Source: Anaerobacillus alkalidiazotrophicus (GTDB taxonomy: Bacteria > Bacillota > Bacilli > Bacillales_H > Anaerobacillaceae). Taken from it: a stretch of 64,000 nucleotides of DNA. The notes beneath the pieces were generated by a model. It was not told where the DNA came from, made no database searches, and was given only the letters and a program-made list of their open reading frames with translations. Below are positions 25,958 through 35,307 of this stretch, in pieces. The stretch covers positions 204,646-268,645 of the forward strand of contig NZ_MLQS01000001.1 in assembly GCF_001866055.1 (NCBI RefSeq), read 5' to 3'. Within the stretch, counting starts at the first letter, position 1, and the number at the start of each line of letters is the position of its first letter. The position numbers were made by a program, and so were the translations under genes.

Positions 25958-26623
25958 ATGGTGATTGAAACTTTAAAATTGTCTTGTTTATTTATTTTAG
26001 TATTTATTGTTATGAGGCTTCTAGGAAAAACGCTCTTATCACAATGGACAGCCTATGATTTAGTAACAATTATTTTTTTATCCTACGCTGCCCTAGGTGC
26101 AGTAAAAGTAAAAAGCTTCTACCATGCGATTATATGCATTCTATCAATTGGTATATTATATATGATTTTATCTAGATTAAGCCTTTGCGGAAGATTAACT
26201 TCCATTATTATTGGAGAGCCTACTATTTTAATTAAGCACGGCAAGATTATTGAAAAAAACTTAAAGAAACTTCGGTACTCATTAACAGAATTACTTTCGA
26301 CAGTTCGCGCATTTGGGTTTCCGGATATACAAGATATCGAATACGCTATTTTAGAGCCAAACGGAAAAATTAGCGTAATACCCAAAAATAATTTACGTCC
26401 TTTAACACCAAAAGATTTAAATATTGATTGTCAGTATATAGGTTTACCTATTACTTTAATAGCAGAAGGGAAAATTGAAAAAGATAACTTAGCTCTTATA
26501 GATAAGTCAGAAGAATGGTTAATAAACGAGTTAAACCTTAATGGTTATCATGACTTACAAAACATTTTTTATGCCTATATAAAAGATGACATAAATTCCT
26601 TAACTGTTTTTCCTTATCAATAA
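25958..26623 (+). CDS. DUF421 membrane protein (YetF-like), copy 2
   Basis: 221-aa YetF-family protein. Three N-terminal membrane helices, then IGEPTILIKHGKIIEKNLKK, DIQDIEYAILEPNGKISVIP and LTPKDLNID, the same DUF421 landmarks as copy 1. AAGGTAGGAA precedes ATG. It has its own terminator and lies 200 bp before the germination receptor operon. Function unknown; a spore-membrane role is suggested by relatives. Confidence 0.83.
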   Translation: MVIETLKLSCLFILVFIVMRLLGKTLLSQWTAYDLVTIIFLSYAALGAVKVKSFYHAIICILSIGILYMILSRLSLCGRLTSIIIGEPTILIKHGKIIEKNLKKLRYSLTELLSTVRAFGFPDIQDIEYAILEPNGKISVIPKNNLRPLTPKDLNIDCQYIGLPITLIAEGKIEKDNLALIDKSEEWLINELNLNGYHDLQNIFYAYIKDDINSLTVFPYQ

Positions 26624-26672
26624 TTTACATTCTTTTGTACTAATTATTTCACCTTTAATAATCTTTTACTAC

Positions 26673-26705
26673 ACTAAAAAGTCCGGTACAACCGGACTTT
26701 TTAGT
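26673..26705 (+). terminator. Terminator of DUF421 copy 2
   Basis: ACTAAAAAGTCCGGT-ACA-ACCGGACTTTTTAGT, a 15-bp perfect stem. Confidence 0.88.
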
Positions 26706-26820
26706 GGTTCGAGTTAAATTAACAGAATAAGTTTATTGACTCTAGGGATAATATTACCAACTCATCTTATCACGCTAAACTTTTTAATAACCATATGACA
26801 CGTTAACAAGGTGAAAGACG

Positions 26821-28449
26821 ATGAATAAAATCAAAAAGAAAAAGCCAAAATCATTAGCTTCCTTATTAAACAAAAAAAAAGTTGAAACGATCGAATTTAT
26901 TGAAGACGATTACGGCTTGGAAACTAATATTGTTACAGAAAATTTAATAAATAACATAAACTATTTAAAAGAGACTATGGGTTTCAGTAACGATTTAGTC
27001 ACTCGAGAATTGATCATTAATCATCACCCATTCGTAAAGGGTTTTGCCTGTTATATTGCTGGACTCGTTGATGAAAAATTAGTAAGTGAATTTATTATTA
27101 AATCTTTAATTGAAGAGCCAATGGAAATACATTCAAATTTTAAAGATGAACTTTTGATGGCCATTCAAAAAAATACGCTTACTGTTGCTAATGTTAGCGA
27201 AGCAAATGAGTGGAATGAAATTATCCATGGTTTACTTTCAGGAAAAACAATTTTGTTTATTGAAGGAATCAATCAAGCGATCTTAGGAGGAACTCAAGGT
27301 GGTGAATGGCGTTCTATCGAGGAGCCAACTAGTGAAATTACTATTCGTGGTCCGAAAGACGGGTTTAATGAATCATTAAAAACGAATATTTCTTTAATAA
27401 GGAGACGAATAAAAAGTCCCCACTTACGACCAGAAATTCTTCAATTAGGTACCGTAACTCAAACAGATGTAGCTATTGTCTATATTGAAGGAATCGCCAA
27501 TCCAAAGCTCGTACAGGAAGTGAAAGATAGAATTAACAGAATTGAAATTGATGAAGTATTAGCTTCGTTGACTATAGAGGAACTGATTCAAGATCATTCT
27601 TTTACACCATTTCCTACTATCTTTAATACAGAAAGACCTGATATTGTCGCAAATACACTAGTGGATGGAAGGGTGGTAATCATCGTCGATGGAACACCAT
27701 TTGTCCTTATCGCTCCTACTAGTTTTGCGCAATTCTTTAAAGCAGCAGAAGATTATTATCAGCGCTATGATTTATCAACACTAATACGTATTTTAAGATA
27801 CCTTGCCTTTTCTGCCGCCTTATTAGGACCATCTATTTATATTGCACTCATTACGTTTCATCAAGATCTAATTCCAACAACATTAGTCATTTCTTTAGCC
27901 GCACAAAGGGAAGGAATTCCATTTCCTGCTTTTATTGAAGCTTTGATTATGGAAGTTATGTTTGAGGTGTTACGTGAAGCAGGGGTACGAATGCCCCGAG
28001 CCATAGGGCAAGCAGTTTCAATTGTAGGTGCATTAGTAATCGGTCAGGCTGCAGTTCAAGCAGGTATTGTTTCAGCCGCAATGGTAATTGTGGTTGCAGG
28101 AACTGCGATTTGTAGCTTTACCACTCCAGCCTACAGTTTAGCAATAGCCGCTCGTATTTTAAGGTTTGCAATGATGATATTAGCGGCAACCATGGGATTA
28201 TACGGGATCATCCTTGGTCTTATCATTTTTGTGGCACATTTATGTAGTTTAAGATCGTTTGGATACCCTTACTTAGCTCCTTTTGCACCGTTTATCTTAG
28301 AGGATCAGAAGGATGGTTTGTTTCGTTTTCCATTGTGGGCTAGAAGAAAACGTCCACGGTTAGTCAGTCAAATAAGATCGACAAGAATGAAACAAGGTTT
28401 AAAGCCTACCCTCCAAAACAAAAAAAGTGAGGCAAATGATAATGTTTAA
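26821..28449 (+). CDS. Spore germinant receptor A subunit (GerKA-like)
   Basis: 542-aa GerA-family A subunit. The N-terminal hydrophilic domain (about residues 1-290) includes SGKTILFIEGINQAI and RGPKDGFNESLKTNISLIRR. A membrane domain of about five helices follows from residue 325 (for example ILRYLAFSAALLGPSIYIAL), with the conserved RMPRAIGQAVSIVGALVIGQ, and a basic C-terminal tail. It assembles with B and C subunits in the inner spore membrane to sense nutrients. AAGGTG site. First gene of a three-gene operon. The germinant cannot be predicted. Confidence 0.93.
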   Translation: MNKIKKKKPKSLASLLNKKKVETIEFIEDDYGLETNIVTENLINNINYLKETMGFSNDLVTRELIINHHPFVKGFACYIAGLVDEKLVSEFIIKSLIEEPMEIHSNFKDELLMAIQKNTLTVANVSEANEWNEIIHGLLSGKTILFIEGINQAILGGTQGGEWRSIEEPTSEITIRGPKDGFNESLKTNISLIRRRIKSPHLRPEILQLGTVTQTDVAIVYIEGIANPKLVQEVKDRINRIEIDEVLASLTIEELIQDHSFTPFPTIFNTERPDIVANTLVDGRVVIIVDGTPFVLIAPTSFAQFFKAAEDYYQRYDLSTLIRILRYLAFSAALLGPSIYIALITFHQDLIPTTLVISLAAQREGIPFPAFIEALIMEVMFEVLREAGVRMPRAIGQAVSIVGALVIGQAAVQAGIVSAAMVIVVAGTAICSFTTPAYSLAIAARILRFAMMILAATMGLYGIILGLIIFVAHLCSLRSFGYPYLAPFAPFILEDQKDGLFRFPLWARRKRPRLVSQIRSTRMKQGLKPTLQNKKSEANDNV

Positions 28450-29641
28450 ATGGGCATTAATCGTAATGATTATATTTCAATTTTCGGTTTTATCAGGCTG
28501 TTGGAACGCTAAAGAAATAACGGAACTTTCAATTATCTCTGCAGTTGGAGTTGATAAAACTGATAAAGGTGAATTTTTAGTATCGTTTCAACTCATTAAC
28601 GCTAGTGAAGTTGCCACTGGACAAGAAGGCGGATCAAGAAACGCTAGCACAACCGTTGTAGTTTCTTCTACAGGAGATACACTATTTGAAGCTATTAGAA
28701 AAGCTACCCAAAGTGTACCGAGAAAACTGTATTTCCCCCATACGAATTTAATTGTCATTAGTGAAGAAATTGCTCAAAAAGTAGGTATAGAGAAAATCAT
28801 AGATTGGTTTGAGAGAGACCACGAAATTCGAACAAATATTCAAGTAGTGATAGCTAGAGGAACAAGAGCTGAAGATGTCTTAATGGTGCAATCAGCTGTA
28901 GAGAGAATCTCTGCAAAGAAAATTACAAATGAGCTTGAAACCTCAGAAAAAGCCTGGGGGGAAAATTTGGTAACTGAAGTTGACGATATTATCCAAGCAC
29001 TCGTCAGTAACGGAAAAGAAATCACAATTACCGGAATAAAATTAGCGGGTAATAAAATAGAAGCCAGAAAGGTTGAAAATCTACAGCAATCTAAACCACC
29101 TACAATTCTTGAAGTTAGTGGAATTGGAATGTTTAGAGAAGGAAAATTAGTACAATGGATTGATAATGAAGCAGCAAGAGGACTATTGTGGATACTTAAT
29201 CGCATAAAAAGTACCATTGTCAACCTTGACTATCAAGATCAAAGAAATTGTATTTCTATTGAAGTCCTTCGCTCACAAACAAAGGTATCTTCTGTTATTA
29301 AAAATGGGAAACCTACCTTTTACGTTTCTATTAATACGGAAGGAAATATTGCTGAAGTCGATTGTCCAGTAGAACTTGAAAAACACGAAACAATTAAGGA
29401 GCTAGAAATAGCACTAGAAGAGATTATTGAAAATGAAGCTATGAAGGTAGTCACTATCTCCCAGAATGAAAAAAGTGATATTTTCGGCTTTGGAAACGTC
29501 TTACAAAGACAGTATCCTCGTTATTGGAAAAAAAATGAGGAAAATTGGCCTAATTTATTTTCGACTAGTGATGTAAATATTGTTGTCAATGCATTTATTC
29601 GAAGAACAGGAATGCGCACAAATCCTTTCAACGTTGAATAG
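28442..29641 (+). CDS. Spore germinant receptor C subunit (GerKC-like lipoprotein)
   Basis: About 399-aa GerC-type lipoprotein. The signal peptide FKWALIVMIIFQFSVLSGC ends in lipobox LSGC, and the mature part has the GerAC fold: WNAKEITELSIISAVGVDK and a C-terminal Pfam-type Spore_GerAC region. Starts 8 bp before the A-subunit stop. I choose the ATG at 28442, 9 bases after GTGAGG; in-frame ATG 28436 and GTG 28427 are alternatives that only lengthen the signal peptide. Confidence 0.92.
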   Translation: MFKWALIVMIIFQFSVLSGCWNAKEITELSIISAVGVDKTDKGEFLVSFQLINASEVATGQEGGSRNASTTVVVSSTGDTLFEAIRKATQSVPRKLYFPHTNLIVISEEIAQKVGIEKIIDWFERDHEIRTNIQVVIARGTRAEDVLMVQSAVERISAKKITNELETSEKAWGENLVTEVDDIIQALVSNGKEITITGIKLAGNKIEARKVENLQQSKPPTILEVSGIGMFREGKLVQWIDNEAARGLLWILNRIKSTIVNLDYQDQRNCISIEVLRSQTKVSSVIKNGKPTFYVSINTEGNIAEVDCPVELEKHETIKELEIALEEIIENEAMKVVTISQNEKSDIFGFGNVLQRQYPRYWKKNEENWPNLFSTSDVNIVVNAFIRRTGMRTNPFNVE

Positions 29642-29671
29642 TAATGTTGATTGCAAGAGAGGAGGATAAAT

Positions 29672-30772
29672 GTGGAACAGGGCAAGATAAATCCTTTCCA
29701 GTTATTCGTATTAATGGTACTTTTCGAATTAGGAAGTGCCATCGTGATTTCTATTGGAGCTGGCGCCGAGCAAGGTGCTTGGATAGCTATCTTACTAGCG
29801 TTAGGTGGGGGACTCATTATGTATTCAATCTATTACTATTTGTATAAACAATACCCTCACCTCCCATTAACAGGGTACCTCCCAATGATTTTAGGGAAAT
29901 ACTTAGGCAAGACGATTGGAGTTTTATACATCCTTTATTTTTTCTATATTTGTGCAAGAGTACTTAGAGATTTTGGCGATCTTCTTTTAACATCAACATT
30001 ACCAGAAACACCTATATTTGTAATCAATTTACTAATGGTTTGTACGATTAGCTATGTCTTATACCTAGGTATTGAAGTCCTATCTAGAACAGGTGAATTT
30101 TTCTTTTTTATTATCTTGTTATTTGGTGTTGCCGCATTTATATTGATAGTTGCATCTGGAATTATTGATCTACAGAATCTACTCCCTATTTTAGGTAATG
30201 GGTGGATGCCAATTATCACCACGGCCTTTCCATCGGTGCTTACTTTTCCATTTGGCGAAGTCATTGTTTTTACAATGCTATTCCCCTATTTTAATAATCA
30301 AACTTCTGCTCTTAAAGTTGGTTTCTTTGCATTAATATTTAGTGGATTTTTAATTTCTATTACAACAATTGTGAACATTTCCGTACTTGGAGTAGATATT
30401 GCTAATCGTGCCATCTTTCCCTTACTTACAACTGTCGGAAAAATACGAGTTCTTGATTTTTTAGAAAGACTAGATGCTTTAGTAGTCGTAACCTTAGTTG
30501 TCTGTATGTTTTTCAAAATAGCGATTTTTTTTTATGTAGGATTAATTGGGATCACTGAAATGTTTCAGATTGAGAGACACCAAAAATTAATACTTCCAAT
30601 AGGACTCATCATTTTATTTTGCTCACTATCTATCGCTAACAACTTTTCTGAGCATATAGAAGAAGGAATAGTGATTGTCCCTTATTACATACACTTACCA
30701 TTCCAAGTCTATATACCAATATTCTTATTCATTATTGTACTAATCCGTAAAAGACTTAAACAAAAAAACTAA
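29672..30772 (+). CDS. Spore germinant receptor B subunit (GerKB-like permease)
   Basis: 366-aa GerB-type integral membrane protein of the amino-acid/polyamine transporter fold, with ten hydrophobic helices. N-terminus EQGKINPFQLFVLMVLFELG and helix VLYILYFFYICARVLRDF are typical. The GTG at 29672 follows AGAGGAGG with 6-base spacing. An upstream TTG frame start would include the ribosome site and is rejected. Completes the A-C-B operon order. Its 3' end overlaps a convergent small membrane protein gene by 4 bp. Confidence 0.92.
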   Translation: MEQGKINPFQLFVLMVLFELGSAIVISIGAGAEQGAWIAILLALGGGLIMYSIYYYLYKQYPHLPLTGYLPMILGKYLGKTIGVLYILYFFYICARVLRDFGDLLLTSTLPETPIFVINLLMVCTISYVLYLGIEVLSRTGEFFFFIILLFGVAAFILIVASGIIDLQNLLPILGNGWMPIITTAFPSVLTFPFGEVIVFTMLFPYFNNQTSALKVGFFALIFSGFLISITTIVNISVLGVDIANRAIFPLLTTVGKIRVLDFLERLDALVVVTLVVCMFFKIAIFFYVGLIGITEMFQIERHQKLILPIGLIILFCSLSIANNFSEHIEEGIVIVPYYIHLPFQVYIPIFLFIIVLIRKRLKQKN

Positions 30773-30999
30773 CCTTTCTTTTTTTTATAGAGCTTGTAAC
30801 AGTAAAATAATGGGATAACCAAGGAGATGACAATTAATAAAAGTAAAATAATAAATTCTGCATCCTCTATTACACTAAAAGGGTTCAGTACATTTTTAAC
30901 AGTCACATGTAGCGGAATGCCCAATAGTAAATCCATTGTTATTAGAAAAGTTTGTAAAAGAAGGAAAAACAAAATAAATATTAATAAGATTTTGCTCAT
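30769..30999 (-). CDS. Small two-helix membrane protein beside the ger operon
   Basis: 76-aa protein with two hydrophobic segments (ILLIFILFFLLLQTFLITMD and FIILLLLIVISLVIPLFYC), a short polar loop and a YKLYKKKKG tail. A good ribosome site (GAGGTG, 7 bases upstream) supports translation. It converges on the B-subunit gene with a 4-bp overlap. The yfk germination operon of B. subtilis also carries a small extra gene (yfkS); homology is unproven. Possibly a receptor accessory (D-like) protein. Confidence 0.6.
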   Translation of the reverse strand: MSKILLIFILFFLLLQTFLITMDLLLGIPLHVTVKNVLNPFSVIEDAEFIILLLLIVISLVIPLFYCYKLYKKKKG

Positions 31000-31149
31000 T
31001 TTAAATCACCTCTATTTATTGTTCTTAAATTACGAAAATTATATGTAAGTATAAGCAGCTAACATAGAATAGCCCTTCAGATTAGGAAAAGCTTGTGTCA
31101 CTCTATGATGCTTGATAAAAAAAATAAAAAAAAATTTATTGAAATCCTC

Positions 31150-31208
31150 TTGACTCAACTTGTATATACAAGTTATAATTTATTCACAACCGACTTGTAT
31201 ATACAAGT
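31150..31208 (+). promoter_or_regulatory. tre promoter with two TreR operators
   Basis: Promoter TTGACT (31150-31155), 18 bases, TATAAT (31174-31179). The perfect palindrome AACTTGTATATACAAGTT (31157-31174) fills the spacer, and a second ACTTGTATATACAAGT (31193-31208) lies 35 bp downstream. Both match the TTGTATATACAA operator bound by TreR, whose gene ends the operon. Confidence 0.85.
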
Positions 31209-31252
31209 TTATAAAAAGCGGTCCTATGTAACCGCTATCAGGAGGGGATAAA

Positions 31253-32668
31253 ATGGCAAATTTTACAAAAGAAACAATTGAACAAATCGTTCAAGCCATT
31301 GGTGGAAAAGACAATATTTCATCTGCTACTCATTGTGTAACGAGACTTCGCTTTGTCCTACATGATGAGTCAAACGTTAACAAAGAACAATTAGAGAATC
31401 TTGATATTGTAAAAGGTACGTTTAGTTCGAACGGACAGTTTCAAGTAGTCATCGGTCAAGGGTTAGTCGATAAGGTTTATAAAGAAATGGTCAATGTTAC
31501 AGGAATTGGTGAAGCATCAAAAGAAGAAACAAAAGCTGCTGCTGAACAAAAATTAAACCCTATACAACGTGCTATTAAAACGTTAGCTGATATATTTATT
31601 CCGATTTTACCCGCTATCGTAACTGCTGGTTTATTAATGGGGATTAATAACATTCTAACAGGACCTGGGATTTTTTATGATGAACAATCCATTATTGACG
31701 TTCATCAGCAGTGGGCTGATTTTGCTAGTATTATTCATTTAATCGCAAATACAGCATTCGTCTTTTTACCTGGTTTGATCGGTTGGTCAGCTGTCAAAAA
31801 GTTTGGCGGTAACCCTTTACTAGGGATCGTACTAGGATTAATGCTCGTACACCCTGACTTATTAAATGCTTGGGCATATGGGGCTGCCAAAGAGGCTGGT
31901 GAAATTCCTTATTGGAACTTATTTGGTCTAGATATTGCCAAAGTGGGATATCAAGGTCAAGTTCTACCAATTTTATTTGCATCTTATATCTTAGCAAAAA
32001 TGGAAATTGTTTTACGCAAACGAATACCAGATGCTTTCCAATTGCTACTAGTAGCACCTATCGCACTTCTTGTTACCGGTTTCTTAGCTTTTATACTCAT
32101 CGGACCTTTTACATTTGCAATTGGTAATGGAATTACGTCATTATTTGTAAATATCTTTGAAAACTATGCAGCATTAGGTGGTTTATTGTACGGGGCTATT
32201 TATGCACCGTTAGTGATCACAGGAATGCACCATACGTTCCTTGCTGTTGACATCCAGTTAATCGGTACATTAGGAGCTACTTTCTTATGGCCAATATTAG
32301 CTTTATCAAATATTGCTCAAGGTTCTGCCGCATTAGCCATGATGTTCGTGACGAAAGACGAGAAGTTAAAAGGATTATCATTCACATCATCAGTTTCTGC
32401 TTACCTAGGTATTACGGAACCCGCAATGTTTGGTGTAAACTTACGATTTAAATACCCATTTATTTGTGCAATTATTGGGTCAGCAATTGCCGCTACTGTT
32501 ATCACACTAAGTAAGGTTGTAGCGTTATCAATCGGTGTTGGAGGACTTCCAGGAATTTTCTCTATTGTTCCTGATAAGTGGGTACCATTCTTTATCGGAA
32601 TGCTAATCGTAATCATCGTACCGTTTGTTCTAACGTATACGGTTGCAAAAATAAAAAAGCAAGCATAA
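31253..32668 (+). CDS. treP: Trehalose-specific PTS enzyme IIBC
   Basis: 471-aa phosphotransferase permease. EIIB domain at residues 1-90 with the phosphorylated Cys in ISSATHCVTRLRF. The EIIC domain follows with about ten helices and the conserved GITEPAMFGVNLRFKYPF. No EIIA domain, so it must use a glucose-type IIA in trans, as in B. subtilis. Imports trehalose as trehalose-6-phosphate. Strong AGGAGGGG site. First gene of treP-treA-treR. Confidence 0.93.
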   Translation: MANFTKETIEQIVQAIGGKDNISSATHCVTRLRFVLHDESNVNKEQLENLDIVKGTFSSNGQFQVVIGQGLVDKVYKEMVNVTGIGEASKEETKAAAEQKLNPIQRAIKTLADIFIPILPAIVTAGLLMGINNILTGPGIFYDEQSIIDVHQQWADFASIIHLIANTAFVFLPGLIGWSAVKKFGGNPLLGIVLGLMLVHPDLLNAWAYGAAKEAGEIPYWNLFGLDIAKVGYQGQVLPILFASYILAKMEIVLRKRIPDAFQLLLVAPIALLVTGFLAFILIGPFTFAIGNGITSLFVNIFENYAALGGLLYGAIYAPLVITGMHHTFLAVDIQLIGTLGATFLWPILALSNIAQGSAALAMMFVTKDEKLKGLSFTSSVSAYLGITEPAMFGVNLRFKYPFICAIIGSAIAATVITLSKVVALSIGVGGLPGIFSIVPDKWVPFFIGMLIVIIVPFVLTYTVAKIKKQA

Positions 32669-32759
32669 TAACCACGTTTTGACTTTTATTAACTGAGAGG
32701 GGCCAGGAGCAATCCTAAGTCCCTCCTTGGAGTAAAAAATCATCTTATACTATGGGCGG

Positions 32760-32785
32760 TACCGTTGGTTTATTAACCAATGGTA
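32760..32785 (+). other. Intergenic hairpin between treP and treA
   Basis: TACCGTTGGTT-TATT-AACCAATGGTA (one G.U) in the 160-bp treP-treA gap, not followed by a U-run. A nested AGGGGCCAGGAGC...CCT hairpin precedes it. May be an mRNA stability or processing element. Confidence 0.4.
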
Positions 32786-32829
32786 TTCTCACTTTAGAAA
32801 ACTAAAATGTAAACCGGAGTGATTATTTT

Positions 32830-34518
32830 ATGAAACGAAATGAATGGTGGAGAAAAGCAGTAGTTTATCAAATTTATCCGAAAAGCTTTAACGATACAAC
32901 TGGTAACGGAGTTGGAGATATTCAAGGAATTATTGATAAACTCGATTACTTAAAAAATCTTGGTGTAGATGTTGTTTGGCTGACACCTATATACTCCTCT
33001 CCACAAAAAGATAATGGCTATGATATTCGTGATTATTTCTCTATCCATGAGGAGTATGGGACAATGGAAGATTTTGATCGCCTTTTAGAAGAAGCTCACA
33101 ATCGAGATATTAAAGTCATTATGGATATAGTAGTTAACCATACTTCTACAGAACATGAGTGGTTTATTAAGTCAAAAGAATCCTATGACAATCCTTATCG
33201 TGACTTTTATATATGGAAAGATCCTGTTGACGGACAAGAACCTAACAACTGGATATCCAAGTTTGGCGGTTCAGCATGGAAGTTTGATGAAAATACACGT
33301 CAATATTACCTTCATTTATTTGACGTTACACAAGCAGACTTAAATTGGGAAAATGAAATGGTAAGAAATAAAGTGTATGATATGATGCACTTTTGGTTTA
33401 AAAAAGGTGTAGACGGTTTTCGCCTCGACGTTATTAACCTCATTTCAAAAGATCAACGCTTTTTAAACGATGATAAATCAGTTGCGCCTGGTGATGGACG
33501 GAAGTTTTATACCGATGGACCAAGAGTACACGAATTTATGCGTGAAATGAATGAAAAGGTATTTTCTAAATATGATGCCATGACTGTAGGTGAAATGTCT
33601 TCGACGACGATAGATCATTGTATTAAATATACAAATCCAGATCGAAAGGAATTAAGCATGACCTTTAACTTCCATCATTTAAAGGTTGATTATCCAAATG
33701 GTGAGAAGTGGGGAATTACTGATTTTGATTTTCAAGCTTTAAAGCAAATTTTATCAAAATGGCAAGTGGAGATGCATAAAGGCGGTGGTTGGAATGCCTT
33801 ATTCTGGTGTAACCATGATCAACCACGAGTTGTCACACGTTACGGAAATGATGGTGAATTTCATCAACAATCGGCAAAAATGCTAGCAACAACCATTCAT
33901 ATGATGCAAGGAACCCCTTATATTTACCAGGGAGAAGAATTCGGAATGACTGATCCAAAATTTGAGGATATTTCCGAGTACCGTGATGTTGAAACTTTAA
34001 ATTATTTTAAAATCATGAAAGAAAATGGCTCTACAGAAGATGACATAATGGAGATCATTAAACGTAAATCTCGTGATAACTCTCGTACACCAGTGCAATG
34101 GAACAACTCGGTTAATGCTGGATTTACAACAGGAACACCATGGATTGGGATTCCAGATAACTATAAACAAATAAATGCAAAAGCGGCAGTAGCTGATCAA
34201 AATTCCATTTTCTATCATTATAAAGCTCTTAATGAGTTAAGAAAAAAATATGAAATTGTTACGTCTGGTGATTATCAATTAATTCTAGAGAACCATGAAC
34301 AAATATTTGCATATATACGAACCTATCAAGATGAACTATTACTCGTTGTTAATAATTTTTATGAAAAAGAAACAGTCTTTGAATTACCACCACATATACC
34401 TTTATCAGAATATAATAGTAACATTTTACTATCAAACTATGAGGCATCCTCAAATTTATCAACACAAGTTAGCTTACGACCATACGAGTCAATTGTTTAT
34501 CATTTAAAAAAGAAGTGA
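32830..34518 (+). CDS. treA: Trehalose-6-phosphate hydrolase
   Basis: 562-aa GH13 alpha-phosphotrehalase. Catalytic landmarks: MDIVVNHTS, the nucleophile Asp in GVDGFRLDVINLI, general acid in VGEMSS and CNHDQPR. N-terminus WWRKAVVYQIYPKSF is typical of the oligo-1,6-glucosidase/TreA group. It cleaves trehalose-6-phosphate to glucose and glucose-6-phosphate in the cytoplasm. Context between treP and treR decides against a generic alpha-glucosidase. Ribosome site CCGGAGTG. Confidence 0.92.
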   Translation: MKRNEWWRKAVVYQIYPKSFNDTTGNGVGDIQGIIDKLDYLKNLGVDVVWLTPIYSSPQKDNGYDIRDYFSIHEEYGTMEDFDRLLEEAHNRDIKVIMDIVVNHTSTEHEWFIKSKESYDNPYRDFYIWKDPVDGQEPNNWISKFGGSAWKFDENTRQYYLHLFDVTQADLNWENEMVRNKVYDMMHFWFKKGVDGFRLDVINLISKDQRFLNDDKSVAPGDGRKFYTDGPRVHEFMREMNEKVFSKYDAMTVGEMSSTTIDHCIKYTNPDRKELSMTFNFHHLKVDYPNGEKWGITDFDFQALKQILSKWQVEMHKGGGWNALFWCNHDQPRVVTRYGNDGEFHQQSAKMLATTIHMMQGTPYIYQGEEFGMTDPKFEDISEYRDVETLNYFKIMKENGSTEDDIMEIIKRKSRDNSRTPVQWNNSVNAGFTTGTPWIGIPDNYKQINAKAAVADQNSIFYHYKALNELRKKYEIVTSGDYQLILENHEQIFAYIRTYQDELLLVVNNFYEKETVFELPPHIPLSEYNSNILLSNYEASSNLSTQVSLRPYESIVYHLKKK

Positions 34519-34542
34519 TAAGCTAATGTAGGGTGGTTTTTA

Positions 34543-35253
34543 ATGAACAATAAATATATAAAAATTTACGATGAATTGGTCGGTCTCATTCAAGAAGGGA
34601 ATCTGAAACCTAATACAAAGCTCCCTTCTGAAAATGAGTTAAGAGAAAGATATCAAACAACAAGAGAGACAATTCGTAAGGCGTTACATCTCCTTTCAGA
34701 GCATGGTTATATCCAAAAGGTTCAAGGGAAAGGATCCATCATCTTAGACGTAAAAAAATTCGATTTTCCAATTTCCGGTCTAGTTAGCTTTAAAGAATTG
34801 GCTAGTAAGATGGGACAACGCGCAAAAACAACTGTAGAAAATCTAGATACAATTACTCCTAGTGACTATTTAAAGGAGCAATTAAAATTAAAAAAGGCTC
34901 AAAAAGTCTGGGAAGTTATTCGTGTTCGTGATTTGGATGGTGAAAAAGTCATTTTAGATAAGGATTACTTTAACAAAAAAATGATCCCTACCTTAACAAA
35001 AGAAGTCTGTGAAAATTCTATTTATGAATATATCGAAGGTGACATGGGACTTGCCATCAGCTTTGCAAAAAAAGAAATTACTGTAGAAGAACCCACAGAA
35101 GAGGACCATAAATACTTACACATAAAAGGGTATTCAAATATTGTCGTTGTGAAAAATTATGTGTATTTAGATGATGCAAGTTTATTTCAATACACGGAAT
35201 CACGACATAGACCAGATAAATTTCGATTTGTTGATTTTGCAAGGCGTAAATAA
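34543..35253 (+). CDS. treR: Trehalose operon repressor, GntR family
   Basis: 236-aa GntR/HutC-type repressor. Winged-helix domain residues 1-72 (LPSENELRERYQTTRETIRK), then a UTRA effector-binding domain (residues about 90-230) that binds trehalose-6-phosphate in this family. Separated by 24 bp from treA. Its predicted operators are the two palindromes before treP. Operon ends with a strong terminator. Confidence 0.92.
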   Translation: MNNKYIKIYDELVGLIQEGNLKPNTKLPSENELRERYQTTRETIRKALHLLSEHGYIQKVQGKGSIILDVKKFDFPISGLVSFKELASKMGQRAKTTVENLDTITPSDYLKEQLKLKKAQKVWEVIRVRDLDGEKVILDKDYFNKKMIPTLTKEVCENSIYEYIEGDMGLAISFAKKEITVEEPTEEDHKYLHIKGYSNIVVVKNYVYLDDASLFQYTESRHRPDKFRFVDFARRK

Positions 35254-35260
35254 CATAAGG

Positions 35261-35307
35261 ATACGGCATAAGTTTAATTACCTTCCAAACTTATGCCGTA
35301 TTTTTTT
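35261..35307. terminator. Terminator between treR and uspA
   Basis: ATACGGCATAAGTTT pairs with AAACTTATGCCGTAT across 11 bases, followed by seven T. It also overlaps the stop codon of the opposing gene, so it probably works in both directions. Confidence 0.88.

Noticed and set aside
28840..29223. 127-codon minus-strand frame in the ger C-subunit gene
   Set aside because: Antisense to an intact lipoprotein gene, no ribosome site.
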